A DNA stretch of 64,000 bases from assembly GCA_934122395.1 (NCBI GenBank), contig CAKOWQ010000003.1, forward strand, positions 124,001-188,000, written 5' to 3'. The notes beneath the pieces are model-generated. The model ran no database searches, had not been told where the DNA came from, and saw nothing but the letters and a program-made list of their open reading frames with translations. This document shows, piece by piece, positions 8,936-17,080 of the stretch. Position 1 is the first letter of the stretch; every line of letters begins with the position of its first letter. The stretch is from an uncultured Bacilli bacterium (GTDB lineage Bacteria; Bacillota_I; Bacilli_A; RF39; UBA660). A program made the translations under genes and the position numbers.

Positions 8936-8962
8936 TTCTACCTCCTAAATAATTTAAAATGT

Positions 8963-9778
8963 TTAATTAATATCCTCTAATAAATATTTATTTATAAAAT
9001 CGGCAACACCATTTTCATCGTTAGTTAAAGTAACATAGTCTGCTTTTTCTTTTAATTTTTCCTTTGCATTACCCATAGCAACCTTAAATCCAACTTCATT
9101 AAATAAATCATAATCATTTATATGATCTCCAAATCCAATAGCATCTTCTTTAGAAATATTTAAATAATTTAAAAGTTCTCTAATAGCATTACCTTTACTA
9201 ACATCCTTATTGGTGATATCAAAGAAATAACCATTTCCGCCCTTGATTTTATTGATATATATACTAGAAGCATTAGCAACTTTTAAAGTAGGGGAGTTTG
9301 ATATATGTTTTTCCATTTCTTTCATAATGTTTATGTTTTTATGACCAGCAACTATTTGATATATATTTCGATCAATTATTTCGTCAATACTTTTAATTTT
9401 GACCTTATCTTTATCTTCTTTATTAGTATATCTTTTATCTTGAGTATTAATGTGACATTGCATATCATTTCTATTACAATATTCCCATAATTTTTTTATA
9501 TCGTCTTTTCTTAACAAGTTACTAAAAATATCTTTAGACGTTTCATAATCATATATTTCAGCACCATTACATGCGATAACATAAGAGGAAGCATTAGCAA
9601 GTTTGCTCATTTTACAGACGTAACTATTAGTCCTTCCAGAACATAATACAATATATGTTCCTTTCTTTTTTAATTCGGTTATTGCCTTGGTAGTATCAGT
9701 AGTTACTTCTTTTTTGCTATTTGTTAAAGTGCCATCAATATCAACAAAAGCGATTTTAATATTATTTAACTTTTTCAT
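8963..9778 (-). CDS. HAD-superfamily phosphatase (Cof-type, subclass IIB)
   Basis: This 271-aa hydrolase has the HAD motifs in order: motif I FVDIDGTLT with nucleophile Asp13 and Asp15, motif II SGRT near residue 52, Lys and motif IV GFGDHINDYDLF near 215-226. The middle region matches the Cof-type (IIB) cap. Relatives dephosphorylate sugar phosphates or cofactors such as FMN and PLP; the substrate cannot be read from the sequence. The ribosome binding site is AGGAGTGAT. It is the first gene of a two-gene minus-strand operon. Confidence 0.92.
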   Translation of the reverse strand: MKKLNNIKIAFVDIDGTLTNSKKEVTTDTTKAITELKKKGTYIVLCSGRTNSYVCKMSKLANASSYVIACNGAEIYDYETSKDIFSNLLRKDDIKKLWEYCNRNDMQCHINTQDKRYTNKEDKDKVKIKSIDEIIDRNIYQIVAGHKNINIMKEMEKHISNSPTLKVANASSIYINKIKGGNGYFFDITNKDVSKGNAIRELLNYLNISKEDAIGFGDHINDYDLFNEVGFKVAMGNAKEKLKEKADYVTLTNDENGVADFINKYLLEDIN

Positions 9779-9813
9779 AATATCACTCCTATTAATATAA
9801 TATCAGAAATCAA

Positions 9814-9836
9814 TAAAAAAACCAACGTATGTTGGT
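9814..9836 (-). terminator. Rho-independent terminator of the GntR-ABC operon
   Basis: Read on the minus strand, ACCAAC (9831-9836) and GTTGGT (9821-9826) enclose a 4-base loop and are followed by at least six T (plus-strand A run 9814-9820). It abuts the permease stop codon. Confidence 0.85.
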
Positions 9837-10628
9837 CTATTCAAGATTTAACTTATTATTTATAAATTTACACGATAGTAAATATTCAATAATTATAGAT
9901 ATTAATGATGTTATAATAGCTGATATAAATATTGGTATCATTTCGTAAAAAGTTGCATTGTTTTTATTTGCTATTTCTATGATGTTATTATCAAATACAG
10001 ATACTATTCCTATTCCCATTGCAGCTATTAATTGCATTACTATGTATATAATAATTCCATAACTGAAGGAGTGAGCAATTTTGTTTTGAGATTTTTGATG
10101 CCCTAGGATTAATGCTAAGAAAAATGTAAGGACATATGTTATGTAATTTATAAATAATATTATTAACACATATAAATAACTAACCCATGCATCTACACCC
10201 GATAGTGCAATTGCTTGATTTATTGAATCTATTACTTCTTTAATCATTCCTTTTGTATAAAAGGCAATTAGTAGTGAAATAATAGCTATTGCAACACTTG
10301 CTATTATAGATAAAATTGCTGTTATTAGTTGAGATAAGATAATATTACTTTTTTTTACTGGAAGGGTATTTGTTAAATATCCTTCATCTTTTAATACGGT
10401 ACGATAGAATCTTCTAATTGTTACAAAGAATGTATAAAAGACGATTGCTGTTAGTGATATTATAAAGAATGCTAATATTGTTGTACTAATAACTTCAATT
10501 ATTGGTAATTTTTTTTCTATAATTCCGAATAATCTTACTAGAGCTCCTAGTAATATAACTAGTCCATAGAAAGGAGCTAGGCTTTTAGCCATACCTCTAA
10601 TATCATACTTCAATAATTTCTTTAACAT
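9837..10628 (-). CDS. ABC transporter permease (YtrC/ABC-2-like)
   Basis: A 263-aa membrane protein with about six hydrophobic helices and few charges between them, consistent with an ABC-2-type permease. The segment RTVLKDEGYLTNTLPVKKSNIILS between helices 2 and 3 is typical of permeases encoded beside YtrA regulators. Its start overlaps the end of the ATPase gene by 7 bases, so the two subunits are translationally coupled. The substrate is unknown; related systems respond to cell-wall-active antibiotics. Confidence 0.85.
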   Translation of the reverse strand: MLKKLLKYDIRGMAKSLAPFYGLVILLGALVRLFGIIEKKLPIIEVISTTILAFFIISLTAIVFYTFFVTIRRFYRTVLKDEGYLTNTLPVKKSNIILSQLITAILSIIASVAIAIISLLIAFYTKGMIKEVIDSINQAIALSGVDAWVSYLYVLIILFINYITYVLTFFLALILGHQKSQNKIAHSFSYGIIIYIVMQLIAAMGIGIVSVFDNNIIEIANKNNATFYEMIPIFISAIITSLISIIIEYLLSCKFINNKLNLE

Positions 10629-11317
10629 TTGAACATCTCCCTAAAAATCATATCTATTGATTTATTTTCTTTATTTCTTAATTTATCCGCTTCTTCATAT
10701 AATACTATTTTTCCGTCAGAGATAAATATTACATCATCAAGTATTCTTTCTATATCCGCTATTAAGTGAGTAGATATAATAATAGAAGCATTTTTATTAA
10801 AATTTTTTAAAATAGTATCTAATATATAATCTCTTGCAGCAGGATCAACTCCACCAATTGGTTCATCTAATATGTATAAGTCGGCTTTTCTACTCATTAC
10901 TAGTATTAGTTGTACTTTTTCTTTAGTCCCTTTTGACATAGTTTTTAACTTGTCATTTGAATTTATTTTTAGTTTATTCAATAACTTATATGCTTTTTTC
11001 TCATCGAAGTTATCATAAAAATCCTTAAAGTATTCAATTATTTCTTTTACTTTCATATCCATACTTAAATAAGTTCGTTCGGGTAGGTAAGAAATAATCT
11101 TTTTGCTATTAATTCCAGGATGTTCTCCATTAATTAGTACTTCGCCACTAGTTGGAGTAATTAAATCATTTATTAATTTAATTAACGTTGTTTTACCACT
11201 ACCATTTGATCCTAAGAGTCCTATGATTTTTCCTCTAGGAATAGTAAGGTTAACATCTTTTAATACTTTTTTTGTTCCATAATCCTTATATAGGTTTTTA
11301 CATTCTAATAATTCCAT
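10622..11317 (-). CDS. ABC transporter ATP-binding protein
   Basis: A 231-aa nucleotide-binding subunit with Walker A GSNGSGKT (residues about 35-42), a degenerate signature region MSKGTKEKVQL in place of LSGGQ, Walker B LYILDEPIGGVDP and a switch His in STHL. The LSGGQ-like motif reads MSKGT, as in many ABC-2-type export ATPases. It pairs with the overlapping permease gene and follows the GntR regulator after a 10-base gap, the order of the ytr operon of Bacillus. Confidence 0.93.
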   Translation of the reverse strand: MELLECKNLYKDYGTKKVLKDVNLTIPRGKIIGLLGSNGSGKTTLIKLINDLITPTSGEVLINGEHPGINSKKIISYLPERTYLSMDMKVKEIIEYFKDFYDNFDEKKAYKLLNKLKINSNDKLKTMSKGTKEKVQLILVMSRKADLYILDEPIGGVDPAARDYILDTILKNFNKNASIIISTHLIADIERILDDVIFISDGKIVLYEEADKLRNKENKSIDMIFREMFKC

Positions 11318-11327
11318 ATTAATCCTT

Positions 11328-11681
11328 TCACATATCTTTTAAATAATTAATGATTTCTTTCTTTTCAATTCCCAACTCATTTACATGATTTAGAAATTCT
11401 TCAATTTTTTCTTTAATAATGTTCATTTTTATACTTTGAATTAGTTTTTCATCTTTTGTAACATATCTACCATTAGTACGATCAGTATAAACTAGTTTTT
11501 CGTTTTCAAGTTCATTATATGCTCTTTGAACAGTATTAGGATTAACCTTTAACTCATCAGCTAAGCTTCTTACTACTGGTAGTTTTTCGCCACACTTATA
11601 TTTTCCTGATACGATAGAGGTTTTTAAATTTTCTACTATCTGTATATAGATGGGACGAACATTATCAAATTCTTTTAGCAT
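11328..11681 (-). CDS. GntR-family transcriptional regulator (YtrA subfamily)
   Basis: A 117-aa repressor-type protein. It has an N-terminal winged helix (IYIQIVENLKTSIVSGKYKCGEKLPVVRSLADEL, then NTVQRAYNELE) and the short C-terminal helical tail characteristic of YtrA, without a ligand-binding domain. It is the first gene of the ABC operon and lies just downstream of a perfect 11-bp inverted repeat that overlaps the -10 box, so it very likely represses its own operon. An alternative GTG start lies 3 bases upstream. The stop is TGA, one of only two TGA stops among the clear genes here. Confidence 0.93.
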   Translation of the reverse strand: MLKEFDNVRPIYIQIVENLKTSIVSGKYKCGEKLPVVRSLADELKVNPNTVQRAYNELENEKLVYTDRTNGRYVTKDEKLIQSIKMNIIKEKIEEFLNHVNELGIEKKEIINYLKDM

Positions 11682-11693
11682 CACATCACTTCC

Positions 11694-11746
11694 TTATTGT
11701 ATTAATTGACTAATACAATAATACAGTTATTTTTTCTAAAAGTCAA
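11694..11746 (-). promoter_or_regulatory. Promoter with overlapping YtrA-type operator
   Basis: On the minus strand, TTGACT (11741-11746) and TATTAT (11718-11723) are 17 bases apart. A perfect inverted repeat, TTATTGTATTA (11694-11704) and TAATACAATAA (11711-11721) with a 6-base spacer, covers the end of the -10 box and the start region. This is where a dimeric GntR repressor would block transcription of the regulator-ABC operon. Confidence 0.88.
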
Positions 11747-11799
11747 TTATGTATAGTAATATTTATTTAATAAATGTTATAATGAAATTGGGTGGGAAT

Positions 11800-12783
11800 A
11801 TGGCTGAGATAGATAAAAAAATAATTGAAATGTTACAAAAGGGAGTAACATTACAAAAAATAAAATTAAAATTTGATTTATGTGATTCTGATGTTGTAAA
11901 AAGAATTAATGCTTTATCAAATATGGGATATTCTATTGGTAGATCATTTAATGAGTATGGGGTTAAATTTCAAGTGTCAGATAAAATTGTGATGCCTCTT
12001 CAAGATAATATCAATATAACAACTAGTAATAAGTTTACATTTTTAGTTATAGCAGATACACATTTTGGCAATATATATGATAATTTACAACTTGTTAATG
12101 AACTTTATCAATATGCACAAGACAGAAATATTAGGTATGTATTTCATTTAGGAGATATTATAGAAGGATGTGCTCTTGATAATCAAAGCCCTTCTAGAAT
12201 TAAAAAAGTTGATATTCATGAACAAGTGGATTTTGTGACTAAAAAATATCCTAAAAGTGATAGAGTTGATACTATATATATTTTAGGTAACCATGATTAT
12301 AGATGCTTAAGTAAAGGAATTGATATATCTAAAGTTATAGAACATAGAAGATTAGATATGCATTTTGCTGGATTTAAGAGTAGTAAAATTATAGTAGGTA
12401 ATAAACTTGTTTTGTTGCAGCATCCATTTACTATTGAAAAAAGTAGTATTTATGATTCAGAAATAAGAGACCTTTATTTTAAACCACAATTTGATTTGAT
12501 ATTAAGAGGACATACTCATCACAATGGAATATATATAAATGAAGATGAATCAATAGTAGTTAATGTTCCGGCATGTTATTCTTCACCAAGTAGAAAATAT
12601 CAAGGAGCTTATGAAGTTGAATTTTTTAATGATTCGGTTACTTTAAGATCTTTAATTCTTGATTCTGAACCGGAAGTTTTCTCTGAGATTAAGTATGAAT
12701 TAAAACCAAAAGAAAAAATAAAAACTCTTGACAGTCCAATAAATAAATTTAATGCACGTTATAATAAAAGGAATAATGCTTAG
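11800..12783 (+). CDS. Metallophosphoesterase with N-terminal helix-turn-helix-like region
   Basis: A 327-aa cytoplasmic protein. Residues about 80-250 carry the calcineurin-type metallophosphoesterase motifs: ADTHFGN (D-x-H), GDIIEG, GNHDYR, LLQHPF and GHTHHNG, so both metals can be bound. The first 65 residues are helical and look like a winged-helix or HTH (LQKIKLKFDLCDSDVVKRINAL). The substrate is unknown; relatives include YfcE/MJ0936-like and DNA-associated phosphoesterases. The chosen ATG follows GGTGGG; an extended -10 box TGTTATAAT lies at 11775-11783. It faces away from the GntR operon and ends before the asnS leader. Confidence 0.85.
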   Translation: MAEIDKKIIEMLQKGVTLQKIKLKFDLCDSDVVKRINALSNMGYSIGRSFNEYGVKFQVSDKIVMPLQDNINITTSNKFTFLVIADTHFGNIYDNLQLVNELYQYAQDRNIRYVFHLGDIIEGCALDNQSPSRIKKVDIHEQVDFVTKKYPKSDRVDTIYILGNHDYRCLSKGIDISKVIEHRRLDMHFAGFKSSKIIVGNKLVLLQHPFTIEKSSIYDSEIRDLYFKPQFDLILRGHTHHNGIYINEDESIVVNVPACYSSPSRKYQGAYEVEFFNDSVTLRSLILDSEPEVFSEIKYELKPKEKIKTLDSPINKFNARYNKRNNA

Positions 12784-12809
12784 TAATTTGATTATAATAA
12801 TATTAAATA

Positions 12810-12838
12810 TTGACTTAATTTTGTAAGTGAGTTACAAT
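12810..12838 (+). promoter_or_regulatory. Promoter of the asnS T-box transcript
   Basis: TTGACT (12810-12815) and TACAAT (12833-12838) are separated by 17 bases, immediately before the T-box leader. Confidence 0.85.
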
Positions 12839-12839
12839 T

Positions 12840-13088
12840 AGTGCATCGATGTTGATGAAGAGAAGTAATAATGAAATTCAGGATAAGCGAGTTAGGTAAG
12901 GTGGAAGCTAACACTAAGAGTCATTATGAATAACACTTCGGAGTTACTTGTGCGAAACAATAGTAGTGCAGGTCGGTAGTTTACCGTTAAAAAAACTAGT
13001 CTTAAAAGAGATCATTTATGATAATTAGGGTGGTACCGCGGATATTACAGTAATTCGTCCCTTCAGGGAGGTTTTACTGTTTTTTTAT
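12840..13088 (+). promoter_or_regulatory. T-box riboswitch (tRNA-Asn sensing) controlling asnS
   Basis: The conserved T-box sequence AGGGTGGTACCGCG is at 13027-13040. It is followed by a terminator (ACAGTAA 13047-13053 with TTACTGT 13074-13080, an inner TCCCT/AGGGA pairing, and a T run). A likely specifier codon AAC (Asn) is at 12910-12912 in the stem I region, consistent with asnS downstream. Uncharged tRNA-Asn should pair with the specifier and the TGGN bulge and prevent termination. The bulge base is T, whereas the tRNA-Asn in this window has discriminator G, which would allow only a G-U pair. Confidence 0.93.
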
Positions 13089-13134
13089 TAAAACCCCATT
13101 ACTGTTAAAATATATAATATAAGGAGGAAGAAAT

Positions 13135-14502
13135 ATGCTATTAGATTTAAAAGAAGTATATGAAAAAGAACTAATTGGTAAAGAAGTAACTTTACAGGGT
13201 TGGATTAGAAACCATCGTAAACAAAAAGAATTTGGTTTTATAGATTTTAATGATGGTACTTGTTTTAAAAATTTACAAGTTATATATGATGATAAGCTTG
13301 ATTCATTTAGTGATATTCAAAAATTAAAAATAGGTAGTAGTATAACTATTAAAGGAACGATTGTATCTTCTCCTAAAGAAGGACAAAGCATTGAGATGAA
13401 TTTAAGTTCATTAACTTTGGAAGGGGATTGTCCTGATGATTATCCTATTCAACCAAAAAGACATACAAGAGAATTTTTACGTGAAGTAGCACACTTGCGT
13501 CCTAGAACAAACTTATTTAATGCAGTTTTTAGAGTAAGAAGTATTGCAAGTTATGCTATTCATAAGTATTTTCAAGAAAGGGGATATGTTTATTTCCATG
13601 CACCTCTTATTACTGCTAGTGACTGTGAAGGAGCTGGAGAAATGTTCCAAGTTACAACATTACCATTAGACAAATTAAGTGGTAAGATTGATTATTCTAA
13701 AGATTTCTTCGGTAAACAAACATCTCTTACAGTGTCTGGTCAACTAGAAGCTGAGACTTTTGCTATGGCATATAAGAAAGTTTATACTTTTGGGCCAACT
13801 TTTAGAGCAGAAAACTCTAATACTAAAACACATGCATCAGAATTTTGGATGGTAGAACCTGAAATTGCTTTCTGTGATTTAGAGGGTGATATGAACATTA
13901 TGGAAGAAATGCTTAAATATGTTGTTAGTTATGTATTAGATAATGCTAAAGACGAAATTGATTTTTTTGATAAGTTCGTTGAACAAGGATTGAAAGAAAA
14001 ACTTACTAAATTAGTAAATAGTAAATTTACAAGAATTGATCATAAAGATGTTATAACAATCCTAAAAGAAGCCGATATTAAATGGGAATTTGAACCTCAA
14101 TATGGTGAAGATATTGCTAAAGAACATGAAAAATATATTACTGAGTACTTTGGTGGGCCTGTATTTATTAAGAACTGGCCTAAAGATATTAAAGCTTTCT
14201 ATATGAAACAAAATCCAGATGGAAAAACAGTTGCAGCGGTTGATTTGGAAGTACCTGGAGCAGGAGAATTAATGGGTGGTTCTCAACGTGAAGAGAACTT
14301 AGATAAGTTATTAAATAGAATGGATGAACTAAAAATGTCTAGTGATGATTTATCTTGGTATTTAGATTTAAGAAGATATGGTGGATGTGTTCATTCAGGA
14401 TTTGGTATGGGATTTGAAAGATTACTTATTTATTTAACAGGAGTTGAAAATATAAGAGATGTAATTCCTTATCCTAGATGTCCAAAAACTTGTGAATTTT
14501 AA
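13135..14502 (+). CDS. asnS: Asparaginyl-tRNA synthetase
   Basis: This class IIb aminoacyl-tRNA synthetase charges tRNA-Asn. An N-terminal OB fold (EVTLQGWIRNHRKQKEFGF) precedes the catalytic core: motif 2 around FRAENSNTKTHASEFWMVEPE (split here: FRAENSN, then EFWMVEPE) and motif 3 GFGMGFERLL. The 455-aa length is normal and the Asn-type ending RDVIPYPRCPKTCEF separates it from AspRS. AAGGAGG precedes the ATG. Expression is under the T-box just upstream. Confidence 0.97.
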   Translation: MLLDLKEVYEKELIGKEVTLQGWIRNHRKQKEFGFIDFNDGTCFKNLQVIYDDKLDSFSDIQKLKIGSSITIKGTIVSSPKEGQSIEMNLSSLTLEGDCPDDYPIQPKRHTREFLREVAHLRPRTNLFNAVFRVRSIASYAIHKYFQERGYVYFHAPLITASDCEGAGEMFQVTTLPLDKLSGKIDYSKDFFGKQTSLTVSGQLEAETFAMAYKKVYTFGPTFRAENSNTKTHASEFWMVEPEIAFCDLEGDMNIMEEMLKYVVSYVLDNAKDEIDFFDKFVEQGLKEKLTKLVNSKFTRIDHKDVITILKEADIKWEFEPQYGEDIAKEHEKYITEYFGGPVFIKNWPKDIKAFYMKQNPDGKTVAAVDLEVPGAGELMGGSQREENLDKLLNRMDELKMSSDDLSWYLDLRRYGGCVHSGFGMGFERLLIYLTGVENIRDVIPYPRCPKTCEF

Positions 14503-14575
14503 TATATTTAAATAAAAAGTGACATTCCTTTTTTTAAAAGACAAACACAATTTCAAAAAAAAATCAAAAAAAGTA

Positions 14576-14604
14576 TTGCAAAGTCTAAAAAAAGCATATA
14601 TAAT
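14576..14604 (+). promoter_or_regulatory. Promoter for the tRNA-Asn/Glu operon
   Basis: TTGCAA (14576-14581) and TATAAT (14599-14604) are 17 bases apart, 36 bases before tRNA-Asn. Confidence 0.85.
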
Positions 14605-14640
14605 AAAGAAGTCTCGTTTGAAAAGGGATGTCAATAATGT

Positions 14641-14716
14641 GCTCGATTAGCTCAGTTGGTAGAGCATCCGGCTGTTAACCGGCAGGTCGTAGGTCCGAGT
14701 CCTACATCGAGCGCCA
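14641..14716 (+). tRNA. tRNA-Asn (anticodon GTT)
   Basis: The acceptor arms GCTCGAT and ATCGAGC pair, with discriminator G and an encoded CCA. The anticodon loop CTGTTAA carries GTT. It is the presumed ligand of the asnS T-box 1.6 kb upstream. Confidence 0.97.
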
Positions 14717-14724
14717 TTTTTTTT

Positions 14725-14801
14725 GGCCAGTTGGTGAAGTGGCTTAACACACCGCCCTTTCACGGCGGCATTCACGGGTCCGAATCCCGTACTGGTCACC
14801 A
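14725..14801 (+). tRNA. tRNA-Glu (anticodon TTC)
   Basis: The acceptor arms GGCCAGT and ACTGGTC pair with one G-U, with discriminator A and an encoded CCA. The anticodon loop CTTTCAC carries TTC. It lies 8 bases after tRNA-Asn. Confidence 0.96.
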
Positions 14802-14833
14802 AAGTGTTAGTAACTCAGTAGTGAGTAAAATAT

Positions 14834-14856
14834 AAGCAACGTTAAGTTGCTTTTTT
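14834..14856 (+). terminator. Rho-independent terminator after the tRNA pair
   Basis: AAGCAAC (14834-14840) and GTTGCTT (14846-14852) enclose a 5-base loop and are followed by T residues. Confidence 0.85.
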
Positions 14857-14954
14857 CGTGTAATAAAAAGTTAATTTAGTTACCAGTTTGTGAACTTTAA
14901 ACATTGCTTTAATAAGTTTACTTATAATTAACATCGTATATTGAGGTGGTAGTT

Positions 14955-15308
14955 ATGAATATACTTAGCAAAAGAATAAAGCAATTAAGAATAAATAATG
15001 ATATGACTCAAGAAGAATTTGGAAAAATTATAAATGTAAAGAAAGGTACAATCAGTTATTATGAAAGTGGTAGAAATGAACCATCAATTGAAACGTTATC
15101 AATTCTTGCAGATTATTTCAATGTAAGTCTTGATTATTTTGCAGGACGTGATCATTACATGATAGCAGATGGACCTAATAATTATGGTAGTAGTATTTGT
15201 GAAGAAGAATTGAGATTTATAAAAGAAGTTAGAGGTATAACAAAATTACATAATGATATGCTTGATAATCCTGAAAATTTAGTTAGTCGTATGAAATTAA
15301 AATTGTAA
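14955..15308 (+). CDS. XRE-family regulator
   Basis: A 117-aa regulator. An N-terminal Cro/C1 helix-turn-helix (LRINNDMTQEEFGKIINV, then GTISYYESGRNEPS, residues about 8-45) is followed by ILADYFNVSLDYFAGRD, the usual end of HTH_3 domains, and a helical tail of about 45 residues. The start is the ATG 7 bases after GAGGTGG. Such proteins are either phage-type repressors or housekeeping SinR-like regulators; nothing phage-like is adjacent. It is monocistronic with its own terminator. Confidence 0.88.
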   Translation: MNILSKRIKQLRINNDMTQEEFGKIINVKKGTISYYESGRNEPSIETLSILADYFNVSLDYFAGRDHYMIADGPNNYGSSICEEELRFIKEVRGITKLHNDMLDNPENLVSRMKLKL

Positions 15309-15326
15309 ATTTATTTTACAATTTTT
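15301..15326 (+). terminator. Rho-independent terminator
   Basis: AATTGTAAA (15301-15309) and TTTACAATT (15315-15323) form a 9-bp stem that overlaps the stop codon of the regulator, with T residues after it. Confidence 0.8.
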
Positions 15327-15379
15327 CTTTTCTTATAAATTATTTTGTTTACTAACATATAATTAAATAGGTGATAATT

Positions 15380-15613
15380 ATGCGTTTATCAGATCTGCAG
15401 AGTAAGGATATAGTTAACGTTATAGATGGTAAAAACATTGGTAATATTATTGATGTTAAAATAGATGAAGCAACAGGAAGTATTTTATCGTTGGTAATTG
15501 AACCTAATCGTAACTTTTTTTCTTTTATGAATAAAGGTGTAGATACCGAGATTAATTGGAAGAATATTACTAAAATTGGAGAAGATGTTATTTTAGTAAA
15601 TATTACTTTATAA
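15380..15613 (+). CDS. PRC-barrel protein of the YlmC/YmxH family
   Basis: A 77-aa protein matching the YlmC/YmxH family: RLSDLQSKDIVNVIDGKNIG at the start, then IDVKIDEATG and a beta-barrel ending EINWKNITKIGEDVILV. YmxH/YlmC genes are widespread in spore-forming Bacillota and are often annotated as sporulation proteins; their molecular role is poorly defined. The ATG follows AGGTGA. Together with the CotE homologue further on, it hints at a spore-forming ancestry. Confidence 0.85.
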   Translation: MRLSDLQSKDIVNVIDGKNIGNIIDVKIDEATGSILSLVIEPNRNFFSFMNKGVDTEINWKNITKIGEDVILVNITL

Positions 15614-15651
15614 TTGTCTTTTTTTTTGATAAAATACCAGTAGGTGACATG

Positions 15652-16116
15652 ATGAAAAAAAATATATATTTAATTGCTGGTATAGGTATTATATTAGATC
15701 AAATAACAAAAATTTTTGCTAGTTTATACCTTGATAATATAAAAATTATAAATAATTTTTTTAGTTTAACTTATGTGAAGAATTACGGTGGAGCATGGGG
15801 AATACTTAATAATAATTTATTTATTCTTATTACCATTAGTATTTTTGCACTTTTAACAATAAATAAATATATTAGCAGCGATGTTAATATTACTAAATTA
15901 TCAATTGTTAGTTATGGCATGTTAATAGGTGGTATTTTTGGTAATTTAATTGATAGAATTTTTAGAGGATATGTAGTAGATTTCTTGAATTTTAATATTT
16001 TTAATTATGATTTTCCTGTATTTAATATAGCAGATATGTTAATAGTAGTAGGAATTATTTTAATGATTATAGAAGTAATAGGGGGGTACTATGGAAGTAA
16101 AAGTAACAAAAAATAA
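15652..16116 (+). CDS. lspA: Lipoprotein signal peptidase (signal peptidase II)
   Basis: This aspartic membrane protease cleaves prolipoprotein signal peptides and so serves lipoproteins such as the one at the left of the window. Four membrane helices are visible. Family motifs include LDQITK near the start, NYGGAWG, GNLIDRIFRGYVVDFL (catalytic Asp at the end) and FPVFNIADMLI (second catalytic Asp). The length of 154 aa is normal. ATG 15652 gives better spacing to AGGTGA than the ATG 3 bases earlier; either could be used. The next gene overlaps its 3' end by 26 bases. Confidence 0.95.
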   Translation: MKKNIYLIAGIGIILDQITKIFASLYLDNIKIINNFFSLTYVKNYGGAWGILNNNLFILITISIFALLTINKYISSDVNITKLSIVSYGMLIGGIFGNLIDRIFRGYVVDFLNFNIFNYDFPVFNIADMLIVVGIILMIIEVIGGYYGSKSNKK

Positions 16117-16978
16117 TATAAGATTAGATCAATATTTATCACAAGAGTTAGATATTTCAAGAAGTAAAATTCAAAAATTAATAAAAGACAAAAGAATATT
16201 TGTGAATGGGAAAAATGTTAATTCTAGTTATTTAGTTAGTGAGAACGAAATAATTGATGTTGATGATGATTTATCTTTTGAAATACATATTAATCCTGAG
16301 AATATTGATGTTGATGTTGTATATGAAGATGATTATTTACTAATTGTAAATAAAAAAAGTGGTATGGTAGTACATCCAGCCCCTGGTAATTATTCTGGTA
16401 CTTTAGTAAATGCTTTGATGGGTAGATTTAATCTTAGTAATAAAGATAATATTCGTCCTGGTATTGTTCATAGGATTGATAAAGATACTAGTGGTCTTTT
16501 AGTAGTAGCTAAACAAGATGAGGTTCACGAAGCATTAAGCAAAATGATAAAAAACAAAGAAGTTGAGCGAAAGTATATTGCTTTAGTAGAAGGCGTTATT
16601 AATCATGAAACTGGTACTATTGATGCACCAATAGGAAGAGATATTAATAATCGTCAGAAAATGATGGTTACTGATATTAATAGTAAAGACGCAATAACGC
16701 ATTTTAGAGTATTAAAAAGATATAAAGATAAAACTTTGATAGAATGTAAACTAGAAACAGGAAGAACTCATCAAATAAGAGTACACATGGATTATATTGG
16801 ACATCCTATAGTAAATGATCCTGTGTATGGAAGAAGTAAAAAAGTAACGCCTTTTGGTCAAATGTTGCATTCAAAAAGTATAAGATTTATTCACCCAATT
16901 ACTAAAAAAGAAATATATATAGAAAGCGAATTACCAAAAGAATTTCAAGATTATCTTAATAATTTAGAAAATATGTAA
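16091..16978 (+). CDS. RluA-family rRNA pseudouridine synthase (RluD-like)
   Basis: A 295-aa enzyme that converts uridines to pseudouridine, most likely in 23S rRNA. An N-terminal S4 RNA-binding domain (RLDQYLSQELDISRSKIQKL, residues about 9-70) precedes the catalytic domain with HRIDKDTSGLLVVAK, containing the catalytic Asp, and GRTHQIRVHM. It is placed directly after lspA, as in Bacillus (lspA-ylyB), with a 26-base overlap and a GGGGGG-containing ribosome binding site inside lspA. Confidence 0.94.
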   Translation: MEVKVTKNNIRLDQYLSQELDISRSKIQKLIKDKRIFVNGKNVNSSYLVSENEIIDVDDDLSFEIHINPENIDVDVVYEDDYLLIVNKKSGMVVHPAPGNYSGTLVNALMGRFNLSNKDNIRPGIVHRIDKDTSGLLVVAKQDEVHEALSKMIKNKEVERKYIALVEGVINHETGTIDAPIGRDINNRQKMMVTDINSKDAITHFRVLKRYKDKTLIECKLETGRTHQIRVHMDYIGHPIVNDPVYGRSKKVTPFGQMLHSKSIRFIHPITKKEIYIESELPKEFQDYLNNLENM

Positions 16979-16990
16979 ATATTTGTTGTA

Positions 16991-17017
16991 AAGTAACCAA
17001 ATAAGTTGCTTTTTTTA
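16991..17017 (+). terminator. Rho-independent terminator after the lspA operon
   Basis: AAGTAAC (16991-16997) and GTTGCTT (17005-17011) pair with one G-U and are followed by T residues. Confidence 0.75.
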
Positions 17018-17080
17018 TTGCTTTTTGTATTTTTAGATGAAATAATGTACTTGAATAAAGATATAGGGAGTGAGAGTTAT

